This document shows, in pieces, positions 44,993 through 54,548 of a stretch of DNA of 64,000 bases. The translations under genes and the position numbers were made by a program. The DNA is taken from NCBI GenBank assembly GCA_028821515.1, contig JAPPGA010000034.1, forward strand, positions 1-64,000, read 5' to 3'. The notes below the pieces were generated by a model, which had not been told where the DNA came from, ran no database searches, and saw nothing but the letters and a program-made list of their open reading frames with translations. The first letter of the stretch is position 1. Each line of letters starts with the position of its first letter. Origin of the DNA: Gammaproteobacteria bacterium (lineage in GTDB: Bacteria > Pseudomonadota > Gammaproteobacteria > Pseudomonadales > Azotimanducaceae).

Positions 44993-45805
44993 ATGTTCAG
45001 TTTTGAGGGTTACAGGCCGGTGGACCTGAGTCCGCGCCTCAAGGCCCGGGTCTACCGGGTGGATGGCTCGTTGGAGGAAGGCAATACCGACCCCAACGGC
45101 AGGCCGTGGGTGATGCAGGAGGGCAGGTTCCCGGGGGACAATTCGCTGTTCACCCTGTACTCGGCGCCGCCTGGCGGCGACGAGGCCTGGCACCAGGAAC
45201 GCATGACCACGCACCATGGCGCCCACGTGCAGGGCGGCAAGGGTCACATCAGTCACTGGGCGGGCGTTCCTGACGACATGAAAGGGCTGTGGGAGATGCC
45301 GCTCACGACCTTCATGGGAGAGGCGGCGGTATGCAATCTCAAGGATCTTGAGCCGCGTGCCATCTCCGACCCGAGTGAATATCCCCTTGGCGAAGGATGG
45401 AGGGTCAGAAGCCGGGAAGGAGAAGTGCGGGGCCAGGAGATCAAGCCGGAACATCTCTCCAACGTCCAGGCGGGAGACATCGTGCTGATGACGAGTCCCT
45501 TTACCGGACTCGAGCAGCCGTGGCTGTCCGCGGCGACCTGCGAATGGCTGATCCATGACCGCAGGATCAAGATGCTTGGCATTGGCGCGCCGGGCATCGA
45601 GTGGCAATACGACCTCAAGCTGCCGGCACCGGACAACTCGCCGATCCGGCGCCTGCTGCTCGGCGCCAACGTCCCCATCGCGCATCCGTTGGTCAACATC
45701 GACAAGCTGACCGCGGACCGGGTGTTCTACGTTGGTTTGCCGCTCAGGTTCGTGAAGTCGGAAGCCAGTTTCATCAGGGCCATCGCCCTGGAACAGGAAC
45801 AATAG
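44993..45805 (+). CDS. Cyclase-family (PF04199-like) protein, first copy
   Basis: A 270-residue protein of the kynurenine-formamidase/cyclase family. The metal site motif, normally HxGTHxDxPxH, reads HHGAHVQGGKGH, so the Asp is Gln and the Pro is Gly. NVQAGDIVLM and LVNIDKL match family segments. It shares the pattern and order with the next gene, to which it is clearly paralogous. The reaction is unknown; position after otnK-otnC suggests a role with sugar acids or lactones. ATG 44993. Confidence 0.8.
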   Translation: MFSFEGYRPVDLSPRLKARVYRVDGSLEEGNTDPNGRPWVMQEGRFPGDNSLFTLYSAPPGGDEAWHQERMTTHHGAHVQGGKGHISHWAGVPDDMKGLWEMPLTTFMGEAAVCNLKDLEPRAISDPSEYPLGEGWRVRSREGEVRGQEIKPEHLSNVQAGDIVLMTSPFTGLEQPWLSAATCEWLIHDRRIKMLGIGAPGIEWQYDLKLPAPDNSPIRRLLLGANVPIAHPLVNIDKLTADRVFYVGLPLRFVKSEASFIRAIALEQEQ

Positions 45806-45814
45806 GGAGGACGG

Positions 45815-46549
45815 ATGATGATCAGCCTTGAAGGAAACCGAATCGTCGACCTGAGCTGGGAGCTCGTCTCGCGCGTGACCCGCATGGACCAGACCGTCGA
45901 AGAAGGCAAGCGAGACGTCTACAACATGCCCTGGATCGTCGAGGAAACCTACAACGAAAAGGACGGCACCATCGAGCACCTGGTCGCCTGCAACGTGGGT
46001 ACCGTCGCGGCCTGGCCCGTAGGCGGCGTCAGTGGCCACATGGGCTCGCACGTGCAACTGGGTATCGGTCACAACGACAACTGGACGGAACTGCCGGACG
46101 GAATGAAAGGCATCTGGGAGATGCCGGTGGATACCTACTACGGGGAGGCCTGCGTCTGCCAGCTAGACCATTTGAAAGGGGAAGCGATCCTGCCGGAGCA
46201 CCTGTCCAACGTGCGGGAAGGCGATATCGTGATCATGGGCAGCACCAACAGGGATGACGACATTCCCTGGATCGAGGGGGATACCGCCTACTGGCTCGCG
46301 GAGGAGAAGAAGATCAAGGCCCTCTGCGTGGGAGTGCCGGGAATCCGCTGGGAAACCAGGCAGCTCGATCCGGAACCGGACAACTGCCCCACGCACCGGG
46401 CGATGACTGGCAACAACATCCCCATCGTGTACCCGCTGGTGAACATCGAAAATCTCAGGCGGGAGCGCTGCTTCTTCCTGAGCCTTCCGCTCAACGTCGA
46501 GCGCATGGAAGGGACGTGGGTCCGGGCGATAGCGATCGAGGAGGCGTAG
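45815..46549 (+). CDS. Cyclase-family (PF04199-like) protein, second copy
   Basis: A 244-residue paralogue of the preceding protein. The metal-site motif reads HMGSHVQLGIGH, with the same Asp-to-Gln change. It keeps LPDGMKGIWEMPV, LSNVREGDIVIMG and a YPLVNIENL end. Start ATG 45815 lies after AGGGAGG and only nine bases from the first copy. The paired organisation hints at a heteromer or at successive steps of one pathway. It is the last gene of the sugar-acid operon. Confidence 0.8.
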   Translation: MMISLEGNRIVDLSWELVSRVTRMDQTVEEGKRDVYNMPWIVEETYNEKDGTIEHLVACNVGTVAAWPVGGVSGHMGSHVQLGIGHNDNWTELPDGMKGIWEMPVDTYYGEACVCQLDHLKGEAILPEHLSNVREGDIVIMGSTNRDDDIPWIEGDTAYWLAEEKKIKALCVGVPGIRWETRQLDPEPDNCPTHRAMTGNNIPIVYPLVNIENLRRERCFFLSLPLNVERMEGTWVRAIAIEEA

Positions 46550-46558
46550 CCGCCAACG

Positions 46559-47731
46559 TTACGAGACCGACTCTTCGAAGATCTCCCGGCCGATCAGCCA
46601 GCGCCGGATCTCCGAAGTGCCGGCGCCGATCTCGTAGAGCTTCGCATCGCGCAATAGGCGGCCGGTGGGGTATTCGTCGATATAGCCGTTGCCGCCGAGT
46701 AGCTGTATGGCATCCAGCGCCAGCGCGGTGGCGGTCTCGGCGCAGTGCAGGATGGCGCCGGCCGCATCCTTGCGGGTCGTCTCGCCCCGGTCGCAGGCGG
46801 CGGCGACGGCATAGAGGTAGGCACGACACGCGTTGGTGCGCGTGTACATGTCGGCGAGCTTCGCCTGGACGAGCTGGAACCGGCCGATCGGTTCGCCGAA
46901 CTGCTCGCGGTCGTGGACGTAGGGGACGACCGTATCGAGACATGCCTGCATGATGCCGACGGGGCCCGCCGCCAGCACGACTCGCTCGAAATCGAGACCG
47001 CTCATGAGGACGCCAACGCCGCCGTTCTCGTCGCCCAGGACATTGGTGGCTGGGACTTCGGCGTCTTCAAAGACCAGTTCACAGGTGCCTGAACCGCGCA
47101 TTCCCAGTTTCCTTAAGCCGGGCGACCGCGAGAAGCCCGGCGTTTCGCGTTCGACGATGAATGCCGTGATCCCCTGCGCGCCGGCGTCGGGCCGCGTTTT
47201 CGCGTAAACCACGTACGTATCCGCGTCGGGGCCGTTGGTGATCCACATCTTGGCACCGTTCAGCACGTACACATCGCCGGCCCTGCGCGCCGCGAGCCGC
47301 ATGGATACCACGTCGGACCCGGCGCCCGCTTCGCTCATGGCCAGCGCCCCGACGTGCTCGCCGCTGATGAGCGCCGGCAGGTAGCGCTGTTTCTGATCCG
47401 GCGTTCCGTGCCGTTCTATCTGGTTGACGCAGAGGTTGGAGTGGGCGCCGTAGGAGAGCCCCACGGACGCCGAAGCCCTCGAGATTTCCTCCATCGCGAT
47501 GCAGTGCGCGAGATAACCCATCCCGGCGCCGCCCGAGTCCGTCCCCGCAGTGATGCCGAGCAGACCAAGTTCCCCGAGTTGCGGCCACAGTTCACGGGGA
47601 AAAACGTTGTCGGAATCGATCGCGGCGGCCCGGGGCGCAATCTCGGTGCTGGCGAAACGTTGTACCGTGTCGCGCAGCAGGTCGAGGGTCTCGCCCAAGC
47701 CGAAGTTGAGGGAGGAATATGTCGGAGCCAT
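46559..47731 (-). CDS. Isovaleryl-CoA dehydrogenase-type acyl-CoA dehydrogenase
   Basis: A 390-residue flavoprotein that oxidises acyl-CoA to the 2-enoyl-CoA and passes electrons to ETF. FAD and substrate segments are present ([22 protein letters not shown]). The catalytic Glu is placed as in isovaleryl-CoA dehydrogenase, in [15 protein letters not shown], rather than in the C-terminal position of other family members. ATG 47731 has GGGAGGA upstream. The other leucine-degradation genes (liuBCD) are not adjacent. It converges on the cyclase pair. Confidence 0.9.
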   Translation of the reverse strand: MAPTYSSLNFGLGETLDLLRDTVQRFASTEIAPRAAAIDSDNVFPRELWPQLGELGLLGITAGTDSGGAGMGYLAHCIAMEEISRASASVGLSYGAHSNLCVNQIERHGTPDQKQRYLPALISGEHVGALAMSEAGAGSDVVSMRLAARRAGDVYVLNGAKMWITNGPDADTYVVYAKTRPDAGAQGITAFIVERETPGFSRSPGLRKLGMRGSGTCELVFEDAEVPATNVLGDENGGVGVLMSGLDFERVVLAAGPVGIMQACLDTVVPYVHDREQFGEPIGRFQLVQAKLADMYTRTNACRAYLYAVAAACDRGETTRKDAAGAILHCAETATALALDAIQLLGGNGYIDEYPTGRLLRDAKLYEIGAGTSEIRRWLIGREIFEESVS

Positions 47732-47811
47732 CGTCGGTCCTCCCATCAATCGCGCTTGCGGTTCAGCGTACCATGCCGCCCCGCCCCCGGTGGCTGGCGC
47801 TCCCGGGGTTC

Positions 47812-48018
47812 CCGGGGGCGTTTGTTCCACGGAAGTGCCCCACGATCCTCGCCTTCGGCTCGGATTGTTTCCAGCGGGGGGTACCCCCTCGCGCTGCTCT
47901 TTCTTGCGAGGGGCACGCCCCTCGCGCTCCCCGGCTGAAGGCTCCGGCCCGGCCCAACTCGTCGTCCGTGGAACAATCGCCCTCGGTCGCTGTACTCCCG
48001 AGGGCGTTTGTCCCACGG
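47812..48018. repeat. R3 repeats and hairpins between ivd-like and cobS genes
   Basis: The 332-base gap 47732-48063 contains three copies of a 21-base unit with core GGGCGTTTGTTCCACGG: direct at 47812-47832, inverted at 47966-47986 and direct at 47998-48018. The last two face each other across an 11-base loop and pair at 19 of 21 positions. A separate perfect hairpin, GCGAGGGG-CACG-CCCCTCGC, lies at about 47905-47924, with GGGGGTACCCCC just before. No coding sequence was recognised. Confidence 0.65.
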
Positions 48019-48063
48019 AAGTGATTAAATACGCGCTCCCGAACCCAAGGACCCACATCGCCA

Positions 48064-49062
48064 ATGAATGTTCACGAATCGGGGTTGTCGCCCGAAATGA
48101 TGCCGGATACCACGGTCAACGTGAGCAACGTGTTCGGATTGGACCAGGATCTCAATGTGCCTGCCTTCAGCGAGCGCACTGACTACGTGCCGGACATCGA
48201 CGACGCCTACCAGTTCGACCACGACACGACGCTGGCGATCCTCGCGGGATTCGCCCACAACCGCCGGGTGATGATCCAGGGGTATCACGGCACGGGAAAG
48301 TCGACGCACGTGGAGCAGGTGGCCGCGCGCCTCAACTGGCCGTGCATCCGGGTCAACCTCGATAGCCACATCAGCCGCATCGACCTCGTCGGCAAGGATG
48401 CCATCGTGATCGAAGACGGCCTGCAGGTCACGGCGTTCAAGGAAGGCATCCTGCCGTGGGCATTGCAGCATCCGACGGCGCTGTGTTTCGACGAATATGA
48501 TGCGGGCCGTCCGGACGTCATGTTCGTCATCCAGCGCGTGCTGGAAGTCGAAGGCAAGCTCACCCTGCTGGACCAGAACCGCGTGGTGCGTCCCCACCCG
48601 GCGTTCAGGCTGTTTTCGACCACCAACACGGTCGGCCTCGGCGATGCCACGGGCCTGTACCACGGCACGCAACAGATCAACCAGGGGCAGATGGACCGCT
48701 GGAATATCGTAACGGCGTTGAACTACCTGGAACACGACCAGGAGGTGGAGATCGTCTATGGCAAGGCGAAGGCCTGGCAGGACAATAACGACGGAAGACG
48801 CATCATCTCCAGCATGGTGTCCGTTGCGGACCTGACCCGAAAGGGATTCGTCAACGGCGACATCTCGGTCGTCATGTCACCGAGGACGGTACTCACCTGG
48901 GCGGAGAACGCGGACATATTCAACGACGTTGCCTTCGGCTTCCGTGTGTCCTTCCTTAACAAGTGCGACGAACTCGAACGCCCGGTGGTGGCGGAGTACT
49001 ACCAGCGCTGCATGGGCGAAGACCTCGGGGACGCGACACAGGGCCTGACGCTGCGGCAGTGA
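48064..49062 (+). CDS. cobS: Cobaltochelatase AAA+ subunit CobS
   Basis: A 332-residue AAA+ ATPase of the aerobic cobaltochelatase. Walker A is [10 protein letters not shown], followed by the CobS-typical [19 protein letters not shown]. Walker B-like [10 protein letters not shown] and the sensor region [14 protein letters not shown] are also intact. With CobT it drives Co insertion into the corrin ring on CobN. ATG 48064 fits the family start. cobT follows 27 bases on. CobN and other cobalamin genes are not in the window. Confidence 0.93.
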   Translation: MNVHESGLSPEMMPDTTVNVSNVFGLDQDLNVPAFSERTDYVPDIDDAYQFDHDTTLAILAGFAHNRRVMIQGYHGTGKSTHVEQVAARLNWPCIRVNLDSHISRIDLVGKDAIVIEDGLQVTAFKEGILPWALQHPTALCFDEYDAGRPDVMFVIQRVLEVEGKLTLLDQNRVVRPHPAFRLFSTTNTVGLGDATGLYHGTQQINQGQMDRWNIVTALNYLEHDQEVEIVYGKAKAWQDNNDGRRIISSMVSVADLTRKGFVNGDISVVMSPRTVLTWAENADIFNDVAFGFRVSFLNKCDELERPVVAEYYQRCMGEDLGDATQGLTLRQ

Positions 49063-49089
49063 CCGAAGTATCGTTTACCGGCTTTTACG

Positions 49090-50934
49090 ATGGCTGAACA
49101 AGAGAGCCCCCTGGAGCCGTTCAAAAGGGCGACGGCGGCGACGATGCGGGCGCTGGCGGACAACGACGAGCTGGAGATCAGCTTCGGCAAGGGCAACCCG
49201 TCGATGCGCGGCCACACCGTGCAGTTGCCGTTACCCAACGTCGGCTGCGCCGACGAGGACCTGAACGCGGTGCGCGGTGTCAGCGACGAATTCGCCCTCA
49301 AGCTCCGATATCATGACGACGCCACCCACCGTGCGCGCGCGCCGACCGGGGGACCCGCCCAGGAGATGTTCCAGTGGGTGGAGGACGCGCGCATCGCGTC
49401 CATCGGCACGATTCGGATGGAAGGCGTGGCGCGCAACCTCGACGCATCGCTGGAGGCCCTGTGCCGGCAGGCGGCGTTCGACACCATCACCGCCGAGACG
49501 GAAGCGCCGTTGAGCGTCGCCGTGGGACTGCTCGTGCGGCAGCGGATTACCGGCCGCGAATTGCCGCCGTCGGCGGAGAACGTCGTGCGTTTCTGGCGCG
49601 ACTACGTCGAGGAACGCGCCGGCAGGCACATCGAGGCGTTGCGGGACAAGCTGCACGACCAGGCGGAGTACGCCGACGAGTGCCGTTCGATGCTCCGTGA
49701 CCTGGGCCTGACGGCGGAGTTCGAGGACCAGGAACTCGGCGACGGCGATTCGGATCCGGAAACCATCGAGGACGCGTCGGACACCGATTCCGAGGCGTTG
49801 ACCGAAGATGTCGTGCTCGATGACGACATGCTCGGCGATGAAGACGACGATGGCGAAACGACGGTCATCGAAATGGACCAGGACATGGACATGGATGACC
49901 TCGCCGCCGATGCGGAGGACGAGGACGCGCCCAAGTCCGCGACCGACGAACTGGGCCGGATCCGCATCAACGTCGACTACAAGCCCTATACCACGGAATT
50001 CGACGAGGTCATCCGGGCCGAAGACCTCTGCGACCTGGAGGAACTCACCCGTCTTCGCACGCTGCTGGATCAGCAGCTAGTACCGCTGCAGCATGCCACC
50101 TCGAAACTCGCCAACCGGCTGCAGCGCCGCCTGCTCGCCAAGCAGCTTCGCGCGTGGGAGTTCGACCTGGACGAGGGCATCCTCGACACCTCGCGCCTCG
50201 CCCAGGTCGTCGTCGATCCGATGAATCCCCTCAGCTACAAGCAGGAGAAGGAAACCAACTTCCGCGACACGGTCGTCACCATGCTGATCGACAGCTCCGG
50301 CTCCATGCGCGGCCGTTCGATCACCATCGCCGCCATGTGCGCGGATATCCTGGGCCGCACGCTGGAACGGTGTTCGGTGTCGGTGGAGATACTCGGCTTC
50401 ACGACGCGGGCGTGGCGCGGCGGGCAATCCCGGGAGGAATGGATCAACAACGGCAAACCCGCCAGTCCCGGCCGGTTGAACGATCTCCGTCACATCGTCT
50501 ACAAGGGGGCGGACGATCCGTGGCGCCGCACGCGCCGCAACCTCGGGCTGATGATGCGCGAGGAACTGCTGAAAGAGAACATCGACGGCGAAGCGCTTAT
50601 CTGGGCCCACAATCGCCTCGTCGTGCGTCCCGAACAGCGCCGCGTGCTGATGGTGATCTCGGACGGCCTGCCGGTGGACAACTCGACGCTGCTGGTGAAT
50701 CCCAACAGCTACCTCGAACAGCACCTGAAATTCGCCATCGACCAGATCGAGAACCACTCGCACGTCGAACTGATCGCCATCGGCATCGGCCATGACGTGA
50801 CGCACCACTATCGCCGGGCCGTGACCATCACCGACGCCGAACAACTCGGCGGCGCGATGACGGAACAGCTCGCCGCGCTGTTCGATACTGAAGGCCTTCA
50901 GGGGAGTTCAAGGGGGGCGCCCCTGGCAAGTTAA
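49090..50934 (+). CDS. cobT: Cobaltochelatase subunit CobT
   Basis: A 614-residue partner of CobS. The N-terminal region (about 1-210) is the family domain. A long acidic low-complexity stretch (about 210-285, rich in Asp and Glu) follows. The C-terminal von Willebrand A domain has the MIDAS motif DSSGSM at residues 401-406 and [11 protein letters not shown] further on. ATG 49090. The pair is translationally close and probably co-transcribed, with the R3 hairpin region upstream. Confidence 0.93.
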   Translation: MAEQESPLEPFKRATAATMRALADNDELEISFGKGNPSMRGHTVQLPLPNVGCADEDLNAVRGVSDEFALKLRYHDDATHRARAPTGGPAQEMFQWVEDARIASIGTIRMEGVARNLDASLEALCRQAAFDTITAETEAPLSVAVGLLVRQRITGRELPPSAENVVRFWRDYVEERAGRHIEALRDKLHDQAEYADECRSMLRDLGLTAEFEDQELGDGDSDPETIEDASDTDSEALTEDVVLDDDMLGDEDDDGETTVIEMDQDMDMDDLAADAEDEDAPKSATDELGRIRINVDYKPYTTEFDEVIRAEDLCDLEELTRLRTLLDQQLVPLQHATSKLANRLQRRLLAKQLRAWEFDLDEGILDTSRLAQVVVDPMNPLSYKQEKETNFRDTVVTMLIDSSGSMRGRSITIAAMCADILGRTLERCSVSVEILGFTTRAWRGGQSREEWINNGKPASPGRLNDLRHIVYKGADDPWRRTRRNLGLMMREELLKENIDGEALIWAHNRLVVRPEQRRVLMVISDGLPVDNSTLLVNPNSYLEQHLKFAIDQIENHSHVELIAIGIGHDVTHHYRRAVTITDAEQLGGAMTEQLAALFDTEGLQGSSRGAPLAS

Positions 50935-51009
50935 AGGTCTTTGGCATGGCTGCAGGGAGACGACGAGTGACGAGTTCCCGCGCACCTCGAATCTGGGCCA
51001 CATCGGGCA

Positions 51010-51426
51010 ATGGTTGACACGCTCAGTCCCGAAGCACGAAGCGCCTTGATGTCCCGCATCAGGAACAAGGACAGCAAGGCGGAAATGGCCGTGCGGAGAC
51101 TGCTCCACGGTATCGGCTATCGCTATCGGTTGCATCGCTCCGACCTGCCGGGCACGCCGGACCTGGTATTCCCGGGAAGGTCGAGCGTCATCTTCGTCCA
51201 CGGCTGTTTCTGGCACCTGCACGACGGTTGCAAGCATGCCCGAATGCCAAAGTCCCGGGTGGCCTACTGGGTTCCCAAACTGGAAGGCAATCGCAGGCGC
51301 GACAGGCGAAACGAACGGGCGCTACGCGCGCGCGGCTGGCGCGTCATGGTCATCTGGGAGTGCCAGGTCGCGGATCTGGACCGCATCGAGAGGAGAGCGC
51401 GACGTTTCCTGGAGGACGGAAGGTGA
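51010..51426 (+). CDS. vsr: Very short patch repair endonuclease Vsr
   Basis: A 138-residue nicking endonuclease that repairs T:G mismatches left by deamination of 5-methylcytosine. Characteristic segments are SRIRNKDSKAEMAVR, GTPDLVFPGR (catalytic Asp) and FVHGCFWHLHDGCKHARMP (zinc-binding Cys/His). Length is normal. ATG 51010. Vsr usually lies beside a cytosine-C5 methyltransferase gene; none is present here. It overlaps the following Nudix gene (TGATG). Confidence 0.95.
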   Translation: MVDTLSPEARSALMSRIRNKDSKAEMAVRRLLHGIGYRYRLHRSDLPGTPDLVFPGRSSVIFVHGCFWHLHDGCKHARMPKSRVAYWVPKLEGNRRRDRRNERALRARGWRVMVIWECQVADLDRIERRARRFLEDGR

Positions 51427-51983
51427 TGCGTGCCGGAAAGATCCTTTGCCTGATCGACGCCTATAGGGAGCGCTACCCGGAAGAGACCGACGCCGCGCGC
51501 CTGCACCGCTTCATCGAAACGCAGCCGCGGTGTTTCGAGCGGGACTGCTTTGACGACGGCCATGTCACGGGTTCGGCCTGGGTGGTCGATTCGGACGGGT
51601 CAAGAGTACTGCTGACGCACCATCGAAAGCTCGGCAAGTGGCTGCAACTCGGCGGCCACAGCGACGGCGAGCCGGACACGCTGGCGGTGGCCCTGCGGGA
51701 GGCGCGGGAGGAGTCGGGCCTGGTCGTGCGGCCGATCAGCGAGGCCGTGCTCGATGTAGACATTCACACCATTCCGGCCTCGAAAGGCGAACCGGCCCAC
51801 CTGCACTACGACGTGCGTTTCGCCTTCCGCGCTGCGTCGTCAGGACCCCTGCGGGTCAGCCCGGAGTCGATCGATCTCGCCTGGGTCGAAATCGGAGATC
51901 TCGCCCGGCTGACAGGCGAGGAGTCGATGCTCCGGATGGCGCGGAAGTTCTTGGCGAGCCACAAGATCGGGGCGGGAGAATGA
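51426..51983 (+). CDS. Nudix hydrolase
   Basis: A 185-residue Nudix protein. The Nudix box is GGHSDGEPDTLAVALREAREESG at about residues 74-96, with the REAREESG metal-binding end intact. The N-terminal ~45 residues are helical, and the preceding VLLTHHRKLGKWLQLGGH resembles enzymes with an early H-rich segment. ATG 51426 lies after GGAGG...GGAAGG and overlaps the vsr stop. Substrate is unknown. Confidence 0.88.
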   Translation: MRAGKILCLIDAYRERYPEETDAARLHRFIETQPRCFERDCFDDGHVTGSAWVVDSDGSRVLLTHHRKLGKWLQLGGHSDGEPDTLAVALREAREESGLVVRPISEAVLDVDIHTIPASKGEPAHLHYDVRFAFRAASSGPLRVSPESIDLAWVEIGDLARLTGEESMLRMARKFLASHKIGAGE

Positions 51984-52106
51984 CCGTACGCGTGATCCGA
52001 CGCTCATGTGCTGTAGGGCGAACGGCGCACGTCATTTGCCGAGATAGGCCGTTAGCCTGCGAATGTCAGTTTGTTATCCTCATGCCGAACGGGGTGCAAG
52101 GCCGAC

Positions 52107-52493
52107 ATGAGCGCAATCGTCAAGGAAGTCTACGATGCCTTCAGGAGTGCCGGAGTTTCGGACGCACTGGCGACGGCAGCGGCTCGGGCTATTCCCCTGA
52201 CCGGTGAACTGGCCACAAAGGGTGACATCGGCGTGCTCCGCGCCGATGTCGATGGAATCCGCACCGAAATCGGTGTGCTCCGCGCCGATATCGGCGGAAT
52301 CCGCACTGAAATCGACGGAGTCCGCACCCAAATCGACGGAGTCCGCACCGAAGTCGACGCCAAGATCAATGGTGTCCGCGCCGAGCTCAAGGGCGACATG
52401 AAGGAGCTTGAACTGCGCATGACCATCAAGTTCTATACCGCAGTGGGATTGGCTGTCGCAGGGATCAAATCGCTCGATTTCCTCATCGGCTAA
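52107..52493 (+). CDS. Coiled-coil membrane-anchored protein with tandem heptads (DUF1640-like)
   Basis: A 128-residue protein. Residues 1-40 are helical (AIVKEVYDAFRSAGVSDALA). Then come about seven heptads such as GVLRADV, DGIRTEI and DGVRTQI, and a C-terminal membrane helix (FYTAVGLAVAGIKSLDFLI). At the DNA level two 42-base units (52230-52271, 52272-52313) are followed by two 21-base units (52314-52355), so the coiled coil can grow or shrink by recombination. ATG 52107 has AAGG upstream. Function unknown. Confidence 0.7.
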   Translation: MSAIVKEVYDAFRSAGVSDALATAAARAIPLTGELATKGDIGVLRADVDGIRTEIGVLRADIGGIRTEIDGVRTQIDGVRTEVDAKINGVRAELKGDMKELELRMTIKFYTAVGLAVAGIKSLDFLIG

Positions 52494-52611
52494 GCCGCCC
52501 CCACCGGTGCCTTTGGCCCAAACTGATATGATCGCGCCGCCAACGTGATTGATGGCAATCCCGCGCCTTTGGCGAATCCATCGCTCGCGATAAGGAAACC
52601 GCATACACATC

Positions 52612-53055
52612 ATGTCGCGTATTCTGCTGTTGCACGGCCCCAACCTGAACCTGCTGGGCACGCGGGAGCCGGACATCTATGGGGCCGACACCCTGGACGA
52701 CATCAATGCCCGCGCGCGGCAGTACGCTGAAGCGCGCGGCCACGCCGTGGACGCCTTCCAGAGCAACGCCGAGCACGACCTGGTGGACGCGGTGCAGCGG
52801 GCGAAGCGCGATGGCGTGGAGTTCATCGTTGTCAATCCCGCCGCGTTTACGCACACCAGCGTCGCCCTGCGCGACGCGCTGCTGGCCGTGGACATTCCTT
52901 TCATCGAGGTCCACCTTTCGAACGTGCACGCGCGTGAGGACTTTCGCCAGAGATCCTACTTCTCCGATATCGCGCGCGGCGTGATTTCGGGCCTGGGGGC
53001 CTTCGGTTACGACTGCGCGGTGCGGGCCGCCGTGGTCATGCTGGATGCGGAATAG
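52612..53055 (+). CDS. aroQ: 3-dehydroquinate dehydratase, type II
   Basis: A 147-residue shikimate-pathway enzyme converting 3-dehydroquinate to 3-dehydroshikimate. The family start [17 protein letters not shown], the [12 protein letters not shown] segment, the [16 protein letters not shown] motif (catalytic Asn and His region) and [14 protein letters not shown] are all intact. ATG 52612. In gammaproteobacteria aroQ is normally followed by accB-accC and prmA; here prmA follows after 53 bases. Confidence 0.96.
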   Translation: MSRILLLHGPNLNLLGTREPDIYGADTLDDINARARQYAEARGHAVDAFQSNAEHDLVDAVQRAKRDGVEFIVVNPAAFTHTSVALRDALLAVDIPFIEVHLSNVHAREDFRQRSYFSDIARGVISGLGAFGYDCAVRAAVVMLDAE

Positions 53056-53108
53056 CGGCCGGGACTGCCGGGCGATGTCCGCCCGGGCGCTGGCCGGCGT
53101 CGCCTGAC

Positions 53109-54047
53109 ATGCCCTGGATTCGCATCGAGATCGGTGCACCGGGTCGATCCGCCGAAACCATAGGGGAGAAGCTCTCCGACCTTGGCGCTCGGGCGGTCAC
53201 GTACCTGGACGAAGGCGATAGCCCTGTTCTCGAGCCGGCTCCGTGGGCAGTCCCCGATCCTGACGCCTGGTCGGCGGTACGGGTCGCCGGGCTGTTCGAA
53301 CTGGACGTGGATCTTCGCGCGGTGCGCTCGGCGTTTCCCGGTCAGCGGATGGAAGTCGAGTTCGTGGCGGAAGAGGACTGGATGAACGCCTGGCGCAGGT
53401 TTGCCACCGTGAGGAAGTTCGGGCGCCTCATGATCGTACCTTCCGCGCCGGGCGAAACGCAGGAGGGCGACTACGGCGTGCCCGTTCCCCACGGAAGGGC
53501 TTCGCCACAGGCTCCGGTGGTCATGCGTCTCGACCCGGGACTCGCTTTCGGAACGGGGAGTCATCCGACAACTCGACTATGTCTCGAGTGGCTCGCGGGA
53601 CGGGACATCGGCGGCTGTTCAGTGCTGGATTACGGGTGTGGTTCCGGCATCCTGGCCATTGCCGCGAAGCTCCTGGGTGCGGGATACGGCGCAGGTATCG
53701 ATCACGACCCCCAGGCATTGACGGCGGCCAGGGCAAACGCGGACCGCAACGGCGTATCCGTCGCCGTGGAACACAGCGACACATTCGGGCACGGGGGCGG
53801 TCAGCCGGGTGGCGAGGCGCAAGGTATCACCGGGCCGTTCGATATCGTCCTGGCGAATATTGTCTCCGGTACACTTGTCGAACTGGCGCCGCGGCTGTCC
53901 CGTTGCGTGGCCTCCGAAGGGGCCCTGGTGCTATGCGGTGTCCTGCCGGACCAGGTCGGCGAGGTGATACACGCGTATCCGGCCTTCGAGTTCCGCGCTC
54001 CAAAGAGGTTGGAGGAGTGGGTGCTCCTGCAAGGCGAACGCATCTGA
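53109..54047 (+). CDS. prmA: Ribosomal protein L11 methyltransferase PrmA
   Basis: A 312-residue SAM-dependent enzyme that trimethylates L11. The N-terminal substrate domain (about 1-115) includes EEDWMNAWRR. The methyltransferase core shows GLAFGTGSHPTTRLCLEWL and the SAM loop LDYGCGSGILAIAA, with the catalytic-site LANIVSGTL. ATG 53109. The zinc-ribbon gene follows four bases on, as in other gammaproteobacteria. A hairpin (CCGGGCG/CGCCCGG) lies in the short gap before it at 53068-53086. Confidence 0.95.
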   Translation: MPWIRIEIGAPGRSAETIGEKLSDLGARAVTYLDEGDSPVLEPAPWAVPDPDAWSAVRVAGLFELDVDLRAVRSAFPGQRMEVEFVAEEDWMNAWRRFATVRKFGRLMIVPSAPGETQEGDYGVPVPHGRASPQAPVVMRLDPGLAFGTGSHPTTRLCLEWLAGRDIGGCSVLDYGCGSGILAIAAKLLGAGYGAGIDHDPQALTAARANADRNGVSVAVEHSDTFGHGGGQPGGEAQGITGPFDIVLANIVSGTLVELAPRLSRCVASEGALVLCGVLPDQVGEVIHAYPAFEFRAPKRLEEWVLLQGERI

Positions 54048-54051
54048 GAAC

Positions 54052-54489
54052 GTGTCCGAGTCCAACCAGGAACTTCCGATAGTAGAGTGCCCGCGCTGCC
54101 ATACGCGGTTTCGGGCGCGCGAAGACCAGGTTGCTGCCGCCGGGGGTCGCGTGCGGTGCGGCGTTTGCCTGGCGCTGTTCGATTCCGGCGACTCCAGGTC
54201 CACCAGGGATCCAGTGGCCCGTTCGCCGGTTGTGGACGAGCCGGCGGACGTGCCTCCCGCCTCGTCGGCGTCGGCGCCATCCGGCGAACGATCCCGCTGG
54301 CGCCATCTTCTGCTTCTCTGGGCCGGCACGATCATCGTGGCCCTGGCGCTCGTCGTACAGGTATTTGCCTACCGGTTCGACCGATGGGCATCGGAGCCGC
54401 AGCTTAGGTCCATCTACGAGTTTGCCTGCGGCGTCATTGGCTGTGAACTCCCCGAACCCGGCACCGATGGGCCGGCCGGCGATTCTTGA
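54052..54489 (+). CDS. Zinc-ribbon (MJ0042) and DUF3426-type membrane protein, short form
   Basis: A 145-residue protein. An N-terminal zinc ribbon (CPRCHTRFRARE ... RVRCGVCLALFD) is followed by a low-complexity linker, one membrane helix (LLLLWAGTIIVALALVVQVF) and a short tail with CGVIGCELP. The same architecture is found as the DUF3426 gene after prmA in gammaproteobacteria, but there the C-terminal domain is usually much longer. This copy ends soon after the helix. Start is GTG 54052. Confidence 0.85.
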   Translation: MSESNQELPIVECPRCHTRFRAREDQVAAAGGRVRCGVCLALFDSGDSRSTRDPVARSPVVDEPADVPPASSASAPSGERSRWRHLLLLWAGTIIVALALVVQVFAYRFDRWASEPQLRSIYEFACGVIGCELPEPGTDGPAGDS

Positions 54490-54548
54490 CAGGGGCGCGC
54501 GCTTGCGGTGAGCATCGTCCGCTCAATCTGCTCACCTCGAGGAACCCG

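Noticed and set aside
53068-53086. Hairpin CCGGGCG/CGCCCGG between aroQ and prmA as a terminator
   Set aside because: No T-tract follows and the two genes are close and co-oriented, so termination is not supported.
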